Of a DNA stretch of 64,000 nt, positions 8,210 through 17,262 are shown piece by piece. Every line of letters starts with the position of its first letter. The first letter of the stretch is position 1. A model generated the notes under the pieces. That model was not told the origin of the DNA, searched no databases, and saw only the letters and a list, made by a program, of their open reading frames with translations. The position numbers were made by a program, and so were the translations under genes. The DNA comes from CAWGET01 sp963821715. GTDB taxonomy: Bacteria > Bacteroidota > Ignavibacteria > Ignavibacteriales > Melioribacteraceae. The stretch lies in the NCBI GenBank assembly GCA_963821715.1, contig CAWGET010000004.1, forward strand, positions 322,752 to 386,751, written 5' to 3'.

Positions 8210-9046
8210 TTATTCTGTTTTGTTATTTAACTGTTTTAAAATTACGATATCAACTCTTCTGTTCAACTCGCGTCCTTTAGGCGTAGCGTTGCTTGCCACC
8301 GGTTTGTATTCCGAGTATCCGACAATAGAAATTTTTTCAGGTATCATTCCGTCCTGCTGCATTAAAAAATACGCAGTGTTAGTAGCCCGCTGAACCGATA
8401 AGTGCCAGTTGGAAGGATATTCGGAATTCCCTATCGGAACATTGTCAGTATGTCCTTCTACCCGTATATCGTTCGGCAGTTCTTTTATTACCTGCGTGAT
8501 TTCCTTTAGAATTGCTTTTGATCCCGGACTGATGGCGGCTTTACCAGACGGGAATAAAATATCGTCTAAAATCCTTATCGTTATCCCGCGCTCATTTTCC
8601 AGCAGGGAAATACTTCCGCCGTAATTATTTTCGCTTATAAGATCTTCAATTTTTCCCGTAAGATCATTTCCAAGAGGCTCAGCCCCGGCTATCAATCCGC
8701 CTTTTGGTATTCCAATCACTTTGCCCTGATTGCCGAATACATCGCCGACCGCGGACATCATCTCTTCATATTTTTTTAAATCGATATTGGAGATAGCGTA
8801 AAGAATAATAAATAAGCCGAGAAGCAAAGTTAGAAGATCGGCGTAAGTTATAAGATATCTATCCTTTTCGCCTTCGTCAGATAATGACGAATCATCATTA
8901 TCTAAATCTGCAAATACTCTTCTTGTTCTCTTTGCGGAAGCATACTTATTAACCTTGACTTCACTATCGAAGGAATTTCCCCACCCTGAAGAGCCAAAAC
9001 TCCCTCCAGTGAAATCTCCATCATGTGTTTTTCTTCTAAATGACAT
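8210..9046 (-). CDS. motB: Flagellar motor stator protein MotB (first pair)
   Basis: A single membrane helix with the channel Asp70 in YLITYADLLTLLLGLF, then an OmpA-type peptidoglycan-binding domain (about 145-270) with VEGHTDNVPIG and RELNRRVDIVI. The only possible ATG is at 9046, which places the first 48 codons inside the motA gene in another frame (145-base overlap). This gives an unusually long Gly/Ser- and Arg-rich cytoplasmic tail of about 60 residues before the helix. No clear ribosome binding site precedes that ATG, so translation may rely on coupling, or on a non-standard start nearer the motA stop. Confidence 0.9.
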   Translation of the reverse strand: MSFRRKTHDGDFTGGSFGSSGWGNSFDSEVKVNKYASAKRTRRVFADLDNDDSSLSDEGEKDRYLITYADLLTLLLGLFIILYAISNIDLKKYEEMMSAVGDVFGNQGKVIGIPKGGLIAGAEPLGNDLTGKIEDLISENNYGGSISLLENERGITIRILDDILFPSGKAAISPGSKAILKEITQVIKELPNDIRVEGHTDNVPIGNSEYPSNWHLSVQRATNTAYFLMQQDGMIPEKISIVGYSEYKPVASNATPKGRELNRRVDIVILKQLNNKTE

Positions 9047-9678
9047 TGTTTTAATTTATCCGCTATCGGCAGCCATATTAAGTTTGCGCTCAAAATTCCC
9101 CAAAGAGTAGCAATAAAAGCTGAGGCGATATTATGGATCAAAACATTCGGCTCGTTTCCCGCGTTAGCCAAAGTCATTATCAAACCCATCACCGTTCCTA
9201 TTATTCCCATTGTTGGAGCATAGCCGCCCATTTTACTAAAAATATTTATATTTGAATAATGTCTTTCCTGCATCGCCTTCATTTCCGTGCGGGCTATTAT
9301 TTCGAGCGAATCAGTATCAGTCCCGTCAAGAACAAAACGTATCATCTTTTGAGGAAAAACATACCGCAATTGAAATAATTCGTTTTCCACCGACAGCAAT
9401 CCTTCGCGTCTTCCCTTCATTGCTATATGAACTAGTCCGTTTATTAAAATATTGATATCATATTTTTTAGGGAAATAAGCCATCTTCATCAGATTAAAAA
9501 CGTTTTTAAATCTATCGAAACCGAAACCGATTATTACCGCGCCGAACGTTCCACCGAATACGATCAATAAAGACGGAAGTAAAAAGAGCGCGCTGAATTT
9601 TCCGCCTTCAATAAAGTAAGCACCGAAAATTGCTGCCAGCCCGATGAATAATCCGTTGATGCTTCCATATTTCTTCAT
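8902..9678 (-). CDS. motA: Flagellar motor stator protein MotA (first pair)
   Basis: A 258-residue MotA with four hydrophobic segments (about 8-25, 33-52, 148-170 and 180-205) and the large cytoplasmic loop between helices 2 and 3. GGYAPTMGIIGTVMGLIMTL is the characteristic third helix. The C-terminal stretch SLEGVLALQGGEIPSIV is canonical, showing that this frame is real throughout the overlap with motB. It starts at the last base of flgL and may be read through from the hook-junction genes. Confidence 0.93.
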   Translation of the reverse strand: MKKYGSINGLFIGLAAIFGAYFIEGGKFSALFLLPSLLIVFGGTFGAVIIGFGFDRFKNVFNLMKMAYFPKKYDINILINGLVHIAMKGRREGLLSVENELFQLRYVFPQKMIRFVLDGTDTDSLEIIARTEMKAMQERHYSNINIFSKMGGYAPTMGIIGTVMGLIMTLANAGNEPNVLIHNIASAFIATLWGILSANLIWLPIADKLKQCHLEEKHMMEISLEGVLALQGGEIPSIVKSRLISMLPQREQEEYLQI

Positions 9679-10562
9679 TATAAATAATCCAGCAATGATT
9701 TAGGAAGAATGGCGGAGGAAATTTTGTAAGACAGATCCAGATTGTACTGCTGCGTCTGTAAATCCATCACCGCTTCTGCAACGTCGATATCTTTTTCTTC
9801 CGATAGAAGAAGAGACAATTGCATTTCCTGATTGATCAGCATTTCCGAAGTATCGTTAAGCCGGTTGCTTATATTTCCGGCTTCCGACATTTTGTTCAGA
9901 AGTGTATCGTTGAATTCGTTCAGCTTATCGACCTCAGCCTGTGAAGGCCTGATGCCGTTTTGAAGATTATCTCTCATCGTAATAAGCGTATTAAAAACAT
10001 CTGTATCGATGAAAAGTTCTTTGCCGGAAACATTAACCTTCTGTTTAATATTGTCGGAAATTCTTACGTTTTGTTTTCCGTCGGGTACAGAAGATTTTCC
10101 TTCAATAGCAGTTCCCGCGGCATCGTAACCGAAGGGCTTTTGTGAATTATCAGTTCCGCCGAAAAGATAAATTCCGTCGAATTCCGAATTAGCGTAATCC
10201 ATTATCGAAGAAATTGCAAGATCAATTTTACCGGCAAAAGTATCAAGCGAATTGTCGACCGTAGCGTTATTGGCGTTTGTAAGATCGACTAAAACTTTTT
10301 GTATTTCACTCTGCATCCCTTCCATCGCCGAAATTGAATTATCGATAAAAGAAAGACTGTTGCTGATGTTATCGTTATATGTTCCTATTCTGTTAAGCTG
10401 ATTCTGGAGCCGCATTATTCTTGATGAACCAAGCGGAGAATCCGAAGGTTTGTTTACTTTGCTTTGAGTTGCAAGCTGGATCTGGGTTTCGTGCAAAGCC
10501 CTTTTGGATCTGTTCATATTGAACAGGAAACTATTGTGAAGTAATGTGTCTGTAACTCTCAT
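9678..10562 (-). CDS. flgL: Flagellar hook-filament junction protein FlgL (HAP3)
   Basis: The 294-residue protein has a flagellin-type N-terminal coiled coil (RVTDTLLHNSFLFNMNRSKRALHETQIQL) and a matching C-terminal helix (DIDVAEAVMDLQTQQYNLDLSYK), which together form the D0/D1 rod domains. The segment INKPSD/KVNKPSDSP after the first helix is typical of FlgL. It joins filament to hook and is exported by the flagellar type III system without a cleaved signal. It lies directly after flgK, as in most flagellar loci. Confidence 0.93.
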   Translation of the reverse strand: MRVTDTLLHNSFLFNMNRSKRALHETQIQLATQSKVNKPSDSPLGSSRIMRLQNQLNRIGTYNDNISNSLSFIDNSISAMEGMQSEIQKVLVDLTNANNATVDNSLDTFAGKIDLAISSIMDYANSEFDGIYLFGGTDNSQKPFGYDAAGTAIEGKSSVPDGKQNVRISDNIKQKVNVSGKELFIDTDVFNTLITMRDNLQNGIRPSQAEVDKLNEFNDTLLNKMSEAGNISNRLNDTSEMLINQEMQLSLLLSEEKDIDVAEAVMDLQTQQYNLDLSYKISSAILPKSLLDYL

Positions 10563-10564
10563 AA

Positions 10565-11932
10565 TTATACCATTGTAATTAATGTTTCGAGCATTTCGTC
10601 GGCTACGCGTATAAGTTTTGCGGCTGCATCGTATGACCTTTGATACATCAGAACGTTGGACATTTCCTCGTCAATAGAAACCCCGGAGTATGAAGCCTTC
10701 TGCTGCTCAAGCTGATTTAATACAAGCGCGAATGATTCGCCGTTCTTGTCGCTCAATTGTTTTTCATGGCCGACTCCGCTAACAAAATTGGAATAGCCTT
10801 CCGAAATCGTGTTGTCGCCCAAAACTTTACTGCTTCTTAACTCTGCCAGCTTCAAAGCAATTTCGTTATTTCCGTCTGAACCGTCGGCAGAAACTGCAAT
10901 GTTTTGCGGATCGTCCAGAATTTCCGAATTAATTTTAAAAACACCGAAACTATAGCTTTCGAAAAATTTTCTTCCCGGTGCCGGATCAGATACCGAATCG
11001 TTAAGTGAATATCCTGACGAATGAATGTCGTTAATATTACTGAAGATAGCGTTAGCTACATTGTCTAATTCTTTTTGATAACCGGGAATTTTATTCGAAT
11101 AGGAATCGGTAACAGCAAATAATTCTCCACCGTTAATCGCCGCCTTAGCATTTCCGTCCTCGGTTAAAATCTGCAGTTTCCCGTTCTCTTCTTTCAATTG
11201 AAAATCTATCTGCTGAACAGCGTCAACGGCAAATACTCCACCGATTGAAATATTAGCTACGTTATTCGAATCGTAGGAAACGTTAACATTAACTAGGCCG
11301 CTTAATTCTTTTATTGCCGCGTCCCGCTTATCTAAAAGATCGTTAGCGCTGTTGCCAACCATCGTATTCTCATAGATCTTTTTATTCAGAACCTGAATCT
11401 CGCTAGTTAAATTATTTACACTTTTAACCAAACTATCGGCTTCGCTTTTCAGATCCTTTTTGATGAGCGACAATCCTTCGTAAATATTTTGAAACTTAGA
11501 AGACATTTTTTGCGCTGTCTGGATAACATTTGTACGCAGCGGATCCGAAGTCGGATTGACTGCAAGTTCGTCCCATGAATTAAAGAACTGATCGATCAGA
11601 TTAGATAGCCCAAGATCTGAAGGCTCGGAAAAAAGAGTCTCGATTTGTCCGAGAGCCATAGATTGTCTTTGAGAATAAGCAAAATCCTGATTGTAATTTA
11701 TTATCTGAGTATCGGTAAGCTGATTCTTCACGCGAACGATATTCTCAATTTTTACGCCGGAACCGAATACGAAATTCGCCCTGAAATCTGGCGTTTCCGT
11801 TCCCAAAGTAACTATCTGTCTGGAATAATTAGGATTATTCGCGTTCGCAATATTATGCGAAGTGACCATTAAAGCTCTTTGGTAAGTGGCTAAACTCCGC
11901 CTCGAAATATCAAACAGTTTTCCTATACTCAT
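10565..11932 (-). CDS. flgK: Flagellar hook-associated protein FlgK (HAP1)
   Basis: A 455-residue axial protein. The N-terminus GKLFDISRRSLATYQRALMVTSHNIANANNPNYSRQ holds the ANNPNYSRQ signature of HAP1. The C-terminus (VSIDEEMSNVLMYQRSYDAAAKLIRVADEMLETL) is the matching D0 helix. It is shorter than enterobacterial FlgK, with a reduced outer domain. It overlaps the stop of flgN by one base, consistent with FlgN being its export chaperone. Confidence 0.95.
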   Translation of the reverse strand: MSIGKLFDISRRSLATYQRALMVTSHNIANANNPNYSRQIVTLGTETPDFRANFVFGSGVKIENIVRVKNQLTDTQIINYNQDFAYSQRQSMALGQIETLFSEPSDLGLSNLIDQFFNSWDELAVNPTSDPLRTNVIQTAQKMSSKFQNIYEGLSLIKKDLKSEADSLVKSVNNLTSEIQVLNKKIYENTMVGNSANDLLDKRDAAIKELSGLVNVNVSYDSNNVANISIGGVFAVDAVQQIDFQLKEENGKLQILTEDGNAKAAINGGELFAVTDSYSNKIPGYQKELDNVANAIFSNINDIHSSGYSLNDSVSDPAPGRKFFESYSFGVFKINSEILDDPQNIAVSADGSDGNNEIALKLAELRSSKVLGDNTISEGYSNFVSGVGHEKQLSDKNGESFALVLNQLEQQKASYSGVSIDEEMSNVLMYQRSYDAAAKLIRVADEMLETLITMV

Positions 11933-12384
11933 TATATTTTTTTATCCAAAATTGATTTTTTACTATTTTCAACCAGTGTATTAATTGTTTGGTTTATAAA
12001 ATTTTTCGAGTGAACAATCAAAAATAAATTGTGTTCGTTGTGCCGTTTAATCTCGGCAATTTTATCCTTAATGCTTTCTTCGAACGCACTCATTTTTTCT
12101 TTATCTTCTTCGGATATTTCCGCGCTGAACTTACTGATTAAGTCCGCTATTTTTGTCGTTTCAAGAATAGTACCCTTATCGGAATAGATGTTTTTTATTA
12201 TGGTTAATCTGCTATGCTCGCCGTTCTTAATTTTAAGCAGCAATTTTTCCTCGAGCAGAATCGCCTCTTCAATTTTTTTGCTTACATTCGAGACCAGAGA
12301 AGCCTGCTTCATTTTGGCCGCGACCAGAAGATCCGATAGATCGCCGTCAATGTTTTCTAAGGTATTGATTAATTTTTCTACCAT
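11932..12384 (-). CDS. flgN: FlgN-type flagellar export chaperone
   Basis: A 150-residue, almost entirely helical protein with heptad-like leucine spacing and no signal peptide or membrane segment. Its size, helical character and position immediately before flgK-flgL, its usual clients, support the FlgN family. Sequence conservation in FlgN is weak, so the call depends partly on context. It follows the flgJ-like gene by 4 bases. Confidence 0.8.
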   Translation of the reverse strand: MVEKLINTLENIDGDLSDLLVAAKMKQASLVSNVSKKIEEAILLEEKLLLKIKNGEHSRLTIIKNIYSDKGTILETTKIADLISKFSAEISEEDKEKMSAFEESIKDKIAEIKRHNEHNLFLIVHSKNFINQTINTLVENSKKSILDKKI

Positions 12385-12388
12385 AATT

Positions 12389-13219
12389 CTATCCTTTCAA
12401 ATGATTTAGATAACTAAAAACCCGCGCAATGTAATTTTGAGTTTCCTTAAACGGCGGTACTCCATTATGCTTTTGAACATTTCCCGGACCGGCGTTGTAA
12501 GCCGCAAGCGCGAGTTTGGTATCTCCATTATATTTTCGAACCATTTTGGCTAAATATTTAGCTCCGCCGAAAATATTTTCTTTTGGATCAAACACATCCT
12601 TTACTCCCATATCTGAAGCAGTCGAATCCATTAACTGCATTAAACCCTTTGCTTTTGCGGATGATACGGCTTTTTCATTCGCAGCCGATTCAGTCAGGAT
12701 GACAGATTTAATCAAATTTTTGTCAATATTAAATTTTTGAGCAGCAGCTTCTACTATCGGCTCGAACTGTTTTAGACGTTTTAATGATTGAGAACTAGGC
12801 CGCAATCCTTCTTTTATAATTGTTTCATCAATTTTTGTTTTATCTCTTTTTGCTTCGGGTTTTATCTCGTGAAGCCTTTCACCTATGCTCTTTACCGAAG
12901 GTTGAGTGCCGATATTTTCTCCGGTTAATTTTTTGTAGATCACATCGGCTACCCCGAGCGATTTGGAATCTGAAATATAGGATGAAATCTCACCTTCAAA
13001 TATTGTATTGAACACATCCCCTCCATAACTCTCTTCGCCGAACAAACCGTTTGTGGATTTTGTCATACTTTTTATCATCATCGATGTAAGCAGACTTTCA
13101 AAGTCCTTCGACGCCTTCTGGAGTTTTGTTTTTTCCTCCGGAGAAAAGCGTTGCTGAATTTCAGGCGTTCTCTCAAAGTGTTTTACATTATTTGTAGTTT
13201 TAAGATTTATCTGTGCCAT
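12389..13219 (-). CDS. flgJ: FlgJ-type rod protein fused to an SLT lytic transglycosylase
   Basis: Residues 25-100 match the FlgJ rod-cap domain (LQKASKDFESLLTSMMIKSM). Residues 150-276 are a soluble lytic-transglycosylase (goose-lysozyme-like) domain with catalytic Glu177 in VILTESAANEKAVS, then AKGLMQLM and ALAAYNAGPGNV. The enzyme opens peptidoglycan for rod growth. Enterobacterial FlgJ carries a GH73 glucosaminidase instead; the SLT version is an alternative known from other phyla. It follows flgI by one base. Confidence 0.93.
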   Translation of the reverse strand: MAQINLKTTNNVKHFERTPEIQQRFSPEEKTKLQKASKDFESLLTSMMIKSMTKSTNGLFGEESYGGDVFNTIFEGEISSYISDSKSLGVADVIYKKLTGENIGTQPSVKSIGERLHEIKPEAKRDKTKIDETIIKEGLRPSSQSLKRLKQFEPIVEAAAQKFNIDKNLIKSVILTESAANEKAVSSAKAKGLMQLMDSTASDMGVKDVFDPKENIFGGAKYLAKMVRKYNGDTKLALAAYNAGPGNVQKHNGVPPFKETQNYIARVFSYLNHLKG

Positions 13220-13220
13220 T

Positions 13221-14312
13221 TTATATTATCACTAATTCCGCTGATAATGAACCTGCTTCTTTAAGTGCCTGGAAAATCGCTATTATATCGCGCGGCGAAA
13301 CCTTCAATGAATTAAGGGCCGCAGCTACTTCCTGAACATTACTGGCGCCTTCGATTGATACCGTGCTCTTATTTTCCTGCTCAACTTTCGGAACCCGATT
13401 ATTATAGACCACCGTTTCTCCATTGGAAAATGCCGACGGTTGAGAAATTATCGGGAAAGCTTTGATGCTGATGTTTAAATTCCCATGCGAAATTGACGCT
13501 GGTAAAATTCTGACATTCGTTCCTGCAACCACTGTTCCGGTTTTTTCATTCAGAACAACTTTGGCGGCAACATCCCGTTCAACTTCTATTTTTTCCAACT
13601 CTGACAAAAATGCCGTAAGGTTTTCCTGTTGTTCTGCGGGAACCGTCACAGTAATTTCAGAAGCGTCCGACGCTTTGGCAACTCCGTCGCCGAATACATT
13701 AGAGATAGCCGAAGCAACATTATTTGCGGTTGTAAAATCCGGCTGCTGCAATACGATGCTAACTCCGTTCTGAGTATTCACTCCGCCGTTCATTTTATTT
13801 TCCATCAAACCGCCGCCGGGAATTCTTCCCGAAAGCGCGTGGTTCTTGGCAACTCTTCCGCCCGAGTTAGTATTTATATCATAACCGCCTATTGAAACCG
13901 GACCCTGACTCATTCCGTAAACATTTCCGTCTTTTCCGGATAGAGGTGTAAGCAAAAGTGTTCCTCCCATTAAACTGGTTGCGTCTCCCATAGAAGAGAC
14001 AACGACATCAAAAGAAGAACCGGGTTTTAAAAGGTTGTTTACTCTTGCCGTAACCATAACTGCAGCAACGTTTCTCGTCCGCAGATTTGTTTCCGGAACC
14101 GTAATGCCGAATCTTTTCAGCATACTTGTTACTGACTGTACGGTGAAAGAGGATCTGTGACTATCGCCAGAACCCGCAAGACCGACTACCAATCCGTATC
14201 CGATTAACTGCTCGGAGTTTACGCCTTTGAAATATGCAATATCCTTAATACGCTGTGCGTTAAGGTTAACCGTAAGCAACACTATAAATATTATCAGTAA
14301 ATATTTTTTCAT
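13221..14312 (-). CDS. flgI: Flagellar P-ring protein FlgI
   Basis: FlgI forms the peptidoglycan-level bushing around the rod. I start it at ATG 14312 (MKKYLLIIFIVLL), which gives a proper signal peptide and has AGGGAAA 8 bases upstream. The frame stays open to a TTG at 14336, but that would precede the signal. Diagnostic stretches are IKDIAYFKGVNSEQLIGYGLVVGLAGSGD and the C-terminal VQEVAAALNSLKVSPRDIIAIFQALK. The mature length is normal. Its presence with flgH shows an outer membrane. Confidence 0.95.
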   Translation of the reverse strand: MKKYLLIIFIVLLTVNLNAQRIKDIAYFKGVNSEQLIGYGLVVGLAGSGDSHRSSFTVQSVTSMLKRFGITVPETNLRTRNVAAVMVTARVNNLLKPGSSFDVVVSSMGDATSLMGGTLLLTPLSGKDGNVYGMSQGPVSIGGYDINTNSGGRVAKNHALSGRIPGGGLMENKMNGGVNTQNGVSIVLQQPDFTTANNVASAISNVFGDGVAKASDASEITVTVPAEQQENLTAFLSELEKIEVERDVAAKVVLNEKTGTVVAGTNVRILPASISHGNLNISIKAFPIISQPSAFSNGETVVYNNRVPKVEQENKSTVSIEGASNVQEVAAALNSLKVSPRDIIAIFQALKEAGSLSAELVII

Positions 14313-14323
14313 TTCTGTTTTCC

Positions 14324-14899
14324 CTAAAAGAGCCAATGGAATATTTTAGTTAACCAGCCTGGATTTTGTGATCTGCTTATCAATCCACTGCCTTCAAAAA
14401 CTATTTCGGCGTCAGAAATATTATAAGAATAAACCGTATTATCGCCAGCAATATCGAGGCTTCTTACAATCCCGCTGATAGAAACTTCTTGTTCTTCTCC
14501 GTTGATCACAATTCGTCTGTTACCGTGTATTCTCAAATTTCCGTTTGCGTATACTGAGTCGATTGTGGCGCTTATTCTGGTCTTAACCATTCCTGTGGTC
14601 CGCGTTGATCCGGAACCGCGGAAATCGTTCCCCGAAGAAATTCCGAAATCAACTTCGGGAATTCCGTTGTCGCCAACTTGTCCGTTTGCGCTTAAACCCA
14701 CATCGCTGCTTCTTCCCGCCGATTTTTCGGCCTGATTAGAAGCCTGTGAAGATTCAACCACTAAAATTGTAATTGCGTCGCCTACTCTGTTCGCTTTATA
14801 ATCGGCGAATAACGAACGCTGAACGTTCGAGCTCATATCTTGAGCGGTCAATAAAACCGGTACTATCAGCAGAAAAAGTATAGCTCTTATTGTTTTCAT
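14324..14899 (-). CDS. flgH: Flagellar L-ring protein FlgH
   Basis: A 191-residue outer-membrane ring protein. An N-terminal hydrophobic signal (1-19, ending LLTAQ) lacks the lipobox Cys usual in proteobacterial FlgH. The conserved SLFADYKANRVGDAITILVVESSQASNQAEK and the C-terminal GIVRSLDIAGDNTVYSYNISDAEI identify the family. It lies 5 bases after flgA and just before flgI. Confidence 0.93.
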   Translation of the reverse strand: MKTIRAILFLLIVPVLLTAQDMSSNVQRSLFADYKANRVGDAITILVVESSQASNQAEKSAGRSSDVGLSANGQVGDNGIPEVDFGISSGNDFRGSGSTRTTGMVKTRISATIDSVYANGNLRIHGNRRIVINGEEQEVSISGIVRSLDIAGDNTVYSYNISDAEIVFEGSGLISRSQNPGWLTKIFHWLF

Positions 14900-14904
14900 T
14901 TTTT

Positions 14905-15543
14905 TTACTCTAAAATTTTTACTGTTGATGAATCAATCACTTCTGCGGAGAACATTCTCTTATCATCCCGCACAACTCTTATTATGTCGCCGGGTTTCCC
15001 TTCTTCCCGCGCTTTAACTTTGAATTCAACTTTCACCGAGCCGAATTGCGCAAAGGCATTTACTACTTCAGCTTGACCGATTGCCGGACTCTCTTTTATC
15101 ATCCACTTCTCAAGCAGAGTACCTTCCGCTATGCTTACCTTCGCTGTAATATCGGAGTGTAAAAATTCAACAGGCGATCTGTAACTTGTTACATCCATTT
15201 CTGTAAAACTAAAATCCGCCGGACTTAGTTTTTCACCTTTCGCTATTCTTCTTTCGGCGATAAAAACTTTATTGAATAATTTCACCTTAGCCGTTAAATA
15301 GGATCTCGAAGAACTGCCGCCGTTATCAATCACCACCGGAATGTAAGCGTAATGATTTTTTACTTTAAATTTTCTCGAAGCATCGATTTTAAAATCCGAA
15401 TTAACATTCCCCTGTTTCGAAACTATTTCATACTCAAATGAAGAATAATGATTCAGTTCCCTATTAAGATATTCTTCGATGGTACTTTTATCCGTAGAGT
15501 TGATGTTAAAAAGAAATAATATCAGCGCAAAAAATTTAATCAT
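14905..15543 (-). CDS. flgA: Flagellar P-ring assembly chaperone FlgA
   Basis: A periplasmic chaperone for FlgI. The signal peptide is residues 1-17. The SAF-like C-terminal half has the typical FlgA pattern: RRIAKGEKLSPADF, then a Leu/Trp-containing turn at LLEKWMI, and REEGKPGDIIRV near the end. At 212 residues the length is normal. It sits between flgG and flgH, the order expected when P-ring assembly genes follow the distal rod gene. Confidence 0.9.
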   Translation of the reverse strand: MIKFFALILFLFNINSTDKSTIEEYLNRELNHYSSFEYEIVSKQGNVNSDFKIDASRKFKVKNHYAYIPVVIDNGGSSSRSYLTAKVKLFNKVFIAERRIAKGEKLSPADFSFTEMDVTSYRSPVEFLHSDITAKVSIAEGTLLEKWMIKESPAIGQAEVVNAFAQFGSVKVEFKVKAREEGKPGDIIRVVRDDKRMFSAEVIDSSTVKILE

Positions 15544-15545
15544 CG

Positions 15546-16343
15546 TTATCTCTTAAGATTATTTGCAATGGTCAGCATCTCTTCCACCGTTTTTACAGTT
15601 TTGGAATTTATCTCATAAGCGCGTTGGGCTGTTATCATTGAGATCATTTCTTCAACAATATCCACATTGGATGATTCCAGATAACCCTGATTAAGTTCTC
15701 CAAAACCTTCCATTCCCGGCGTTCCAAGAATCGGAACTCCCGACGCTTCAGTTTCCGCATACATATTGTCTCCAAGCGCCTTTAATCCGGCTGGATTCAC
15801 AAATTTTGCGAGTTCCATATTTCCAAGCTCAAACCTTTCGCCGTTATATTCTGTAACACTTATAACTCCGTCGCGCGAAATTTCAACGCCCAGGATGTCG
15901 CTGTTCAAAGTAAAGCCGGGTTCTACCATATAGCCGCCGCTTGTTACCAGCGATCCGTCTGCTGAAATTTTTAAAGAGCCGTCTCGCGTATAGGCATAAC
16001 TTCCGTCCGGTTTGCGTACTTGCAAAAATCCTTCTCCCCGTATTCCGACGTCAAGCTTGTGACCGGTTGCTTGAAGATCGCCCTGGAGAAATAGTTTTTG
16101 TGTGGACGACGGTTTTACTCCGGTTCCTACTTGCAGAAACGAATCCGGATTTTCCACAATACCGTTGAGTTCAGATTCCATCGGGTTCGATGCTACTTCC
16201 TGGTACATTAAATCTTCAAACTCCGCTCTACTCTTTTTGAAGCTTGTGGTATTTATGTTTGCAATGTTATTCGAAATCACTTCGATGTTAACCTGCTGTG
16301 CATACATTCCCGAAGCTGCTGTTTGTAATGCTCTTGTGGACAT
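15546..16343 (-). CDS. flgG: Flagellar distal rod protein FlgG
   Basis: A 265-residue rod protein. The N-terminus STRALQTAASGMYAQQVNIEVISNNIANINTTSFKKSRAEF contains the NNIANINTTSFK rod signature, followed by the YQE motif region seen in FlgG. The C-terminal VDIVEEMISMITAQRAYEINSKTVKTVEEMLTIANNL is the matching D0 helix. It lies 16 bases downstream of flgF. Confidence 0.95.
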   Translation of the reverse strand: MSTRALQTAASGMYAQQVNIEVISNNIANINTTSFKKSRAEFEDLMYQEVASNPMESELNGIVENPDSFLQVGTGVKPSSTQKLFLQGDLQATGHKLDVGIRGEGFLQVRKPDGSYAYTRDGSLKISADGSLVTSGGYMVEPGFTLNSDILGVEISRDGVISVTEYNGERFELGNMELAKFVNPAGLKALGDNMYAETEASGVPILGTPGMEGFGELNQGYLESSNVDIVEEMISMITAQRAYEINSKTVKTVEEMLTIANNLKR

Positions 16344-16359
16344 TTAAAACTCCTCTTAT

Positions 16360-17067
16360 TTAAACTTTTCCTACTTCTTTCGCCTGGCCCATCATTGTGT
16401 CGAGCGATTGTATAATCTTTTGTGTTGTTTCATAATCCTTGTTTAGCTGGATCATCGCCTGCATTTCCTGCAGCGGGTTTGTGTTGGAATTTTCCAAGTA
16501 TCCCTGCATTACTTCGTATGATCCTTCATCGGCGATACGATAATCAGTTTCCGGCAAATAAAAATTTTGCGCTTCGCCTCTTATCATATTGCTTTTATTT
16601 GTTACTTCCGCAATCATCAACTGTCCGACACTTTTTCCGCCTATCTGAATCTCCCCATTTTTGGAAAAATTAACGTCACCGTTCTTATCAAAAACTTTTT
16701 CATAAAGATTTAAAGGGCCGTTTGAGCTTACCAATTTTTCGTCCCGACTGTTAACTACATATCCTTCATTATCAATTTTAAATTTTCCATCCTTAGAAAG
16801 CGCTAAACCTCTGTCGGTTTGAACAACAAAAAAAGCTTCGCCGTTTACCGAAAGGTCAAGTTTATTTCCGGTTTCTTCAAAAACACCTGATGAAAAATCA
16901 GACAACTGTTTAACGTTTTCATTGCCGTATTTACTAAGATATTCCGAAAATGGAACTTCTCTTTTGTAACCCGTAGTATTTATGTTAGCTAAATTGTTGG
17001 CTACAATTTCCATGTTCTTCATTTTTGCTTGAAGATTTGAAGCGGCGTCGTATATTCCTTTTACCAT
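16360..17067 (-). CDS. flgF: Flagellar proximal rod protein FlgF
   Basis: I place the start at ATG 17067 (MVKGIYDAASNLQAKM), preceded by AGAGGAT. The frame remains open 29 codons upstream but the extra part is unlike any rod protein. Rod signatures are NMEIVANNLANINTTGYKREV at the N-terminus and NPLQEMQAMIQLNKDYETTQKIIQSLDTMMGQ at the C-terminus. At 235 residues it is slightly shorter than flgG next to it, the usual relation. Confidence 0.92.
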   Translation of the reverse strand: MVKGIYDAASNLQAKMKNMEIVANNLANINTTGYKREVPFSEYLSKYGNENVKQLSDFSSGVFEETGNKLDLSVNGEAFFVVQTDRGLALSKDGKFKIDNEGYVVNSRDEKLVSSNGPLNLYEKVFDKNGDVNFSKNGEIQIGGKSVGQLMIAEVTNKSNMIRGEAQNFYLPETDYRIADEGSYEVMQGYLENSNTNPLQEMQAMIQLNKDYETTQKIIQSLDTMMGQAKEVGKV

Positions 17068-17068
17068 T

Positions 17069-17257
17069 TTATCCTCTGGCGTTATCCAATTTGAAAAGAA
17101 ACCCGAACAGCTTTGCTCCAACTGCGTAAATCCTTGCAGGTCGTTCCTTCTCATTAAACATTTTCAAATATTTACCGAACGATTTATTTTTCTCTGAAAT
17201 CAATCCTTCTCTCTCGGCAAGTTTCATCGCAATATTTATCTCGTTTTCAGTCAACAT
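17069..17257 (-). CDS. Small uncharacterised protein in rod operon
   Basis: About 62 residues, starting at ATG 17257 (a TTG at 17266 would add three). It is basic and helical, with MLTENEINIAMKLAEREGLI resembling a helix-turn-helix-sized segment and a hydrophobic Ala/Gly/Phe-rich tail. It is packed between flgF and the larger unknown gene, touching both, so it is very probably translated. I cannot assign a function. A regulator-like or FlhB-tail-like role would be speculation. Confidence 0.6.
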   Translation of the reverse strand: MLTENEINIAMKLAEREGLISEKNKSFGKYLKMFNEKERPARIYAVGAKLFGFLFKLDNARG

Positions 17258-17262
17258 TTCAT

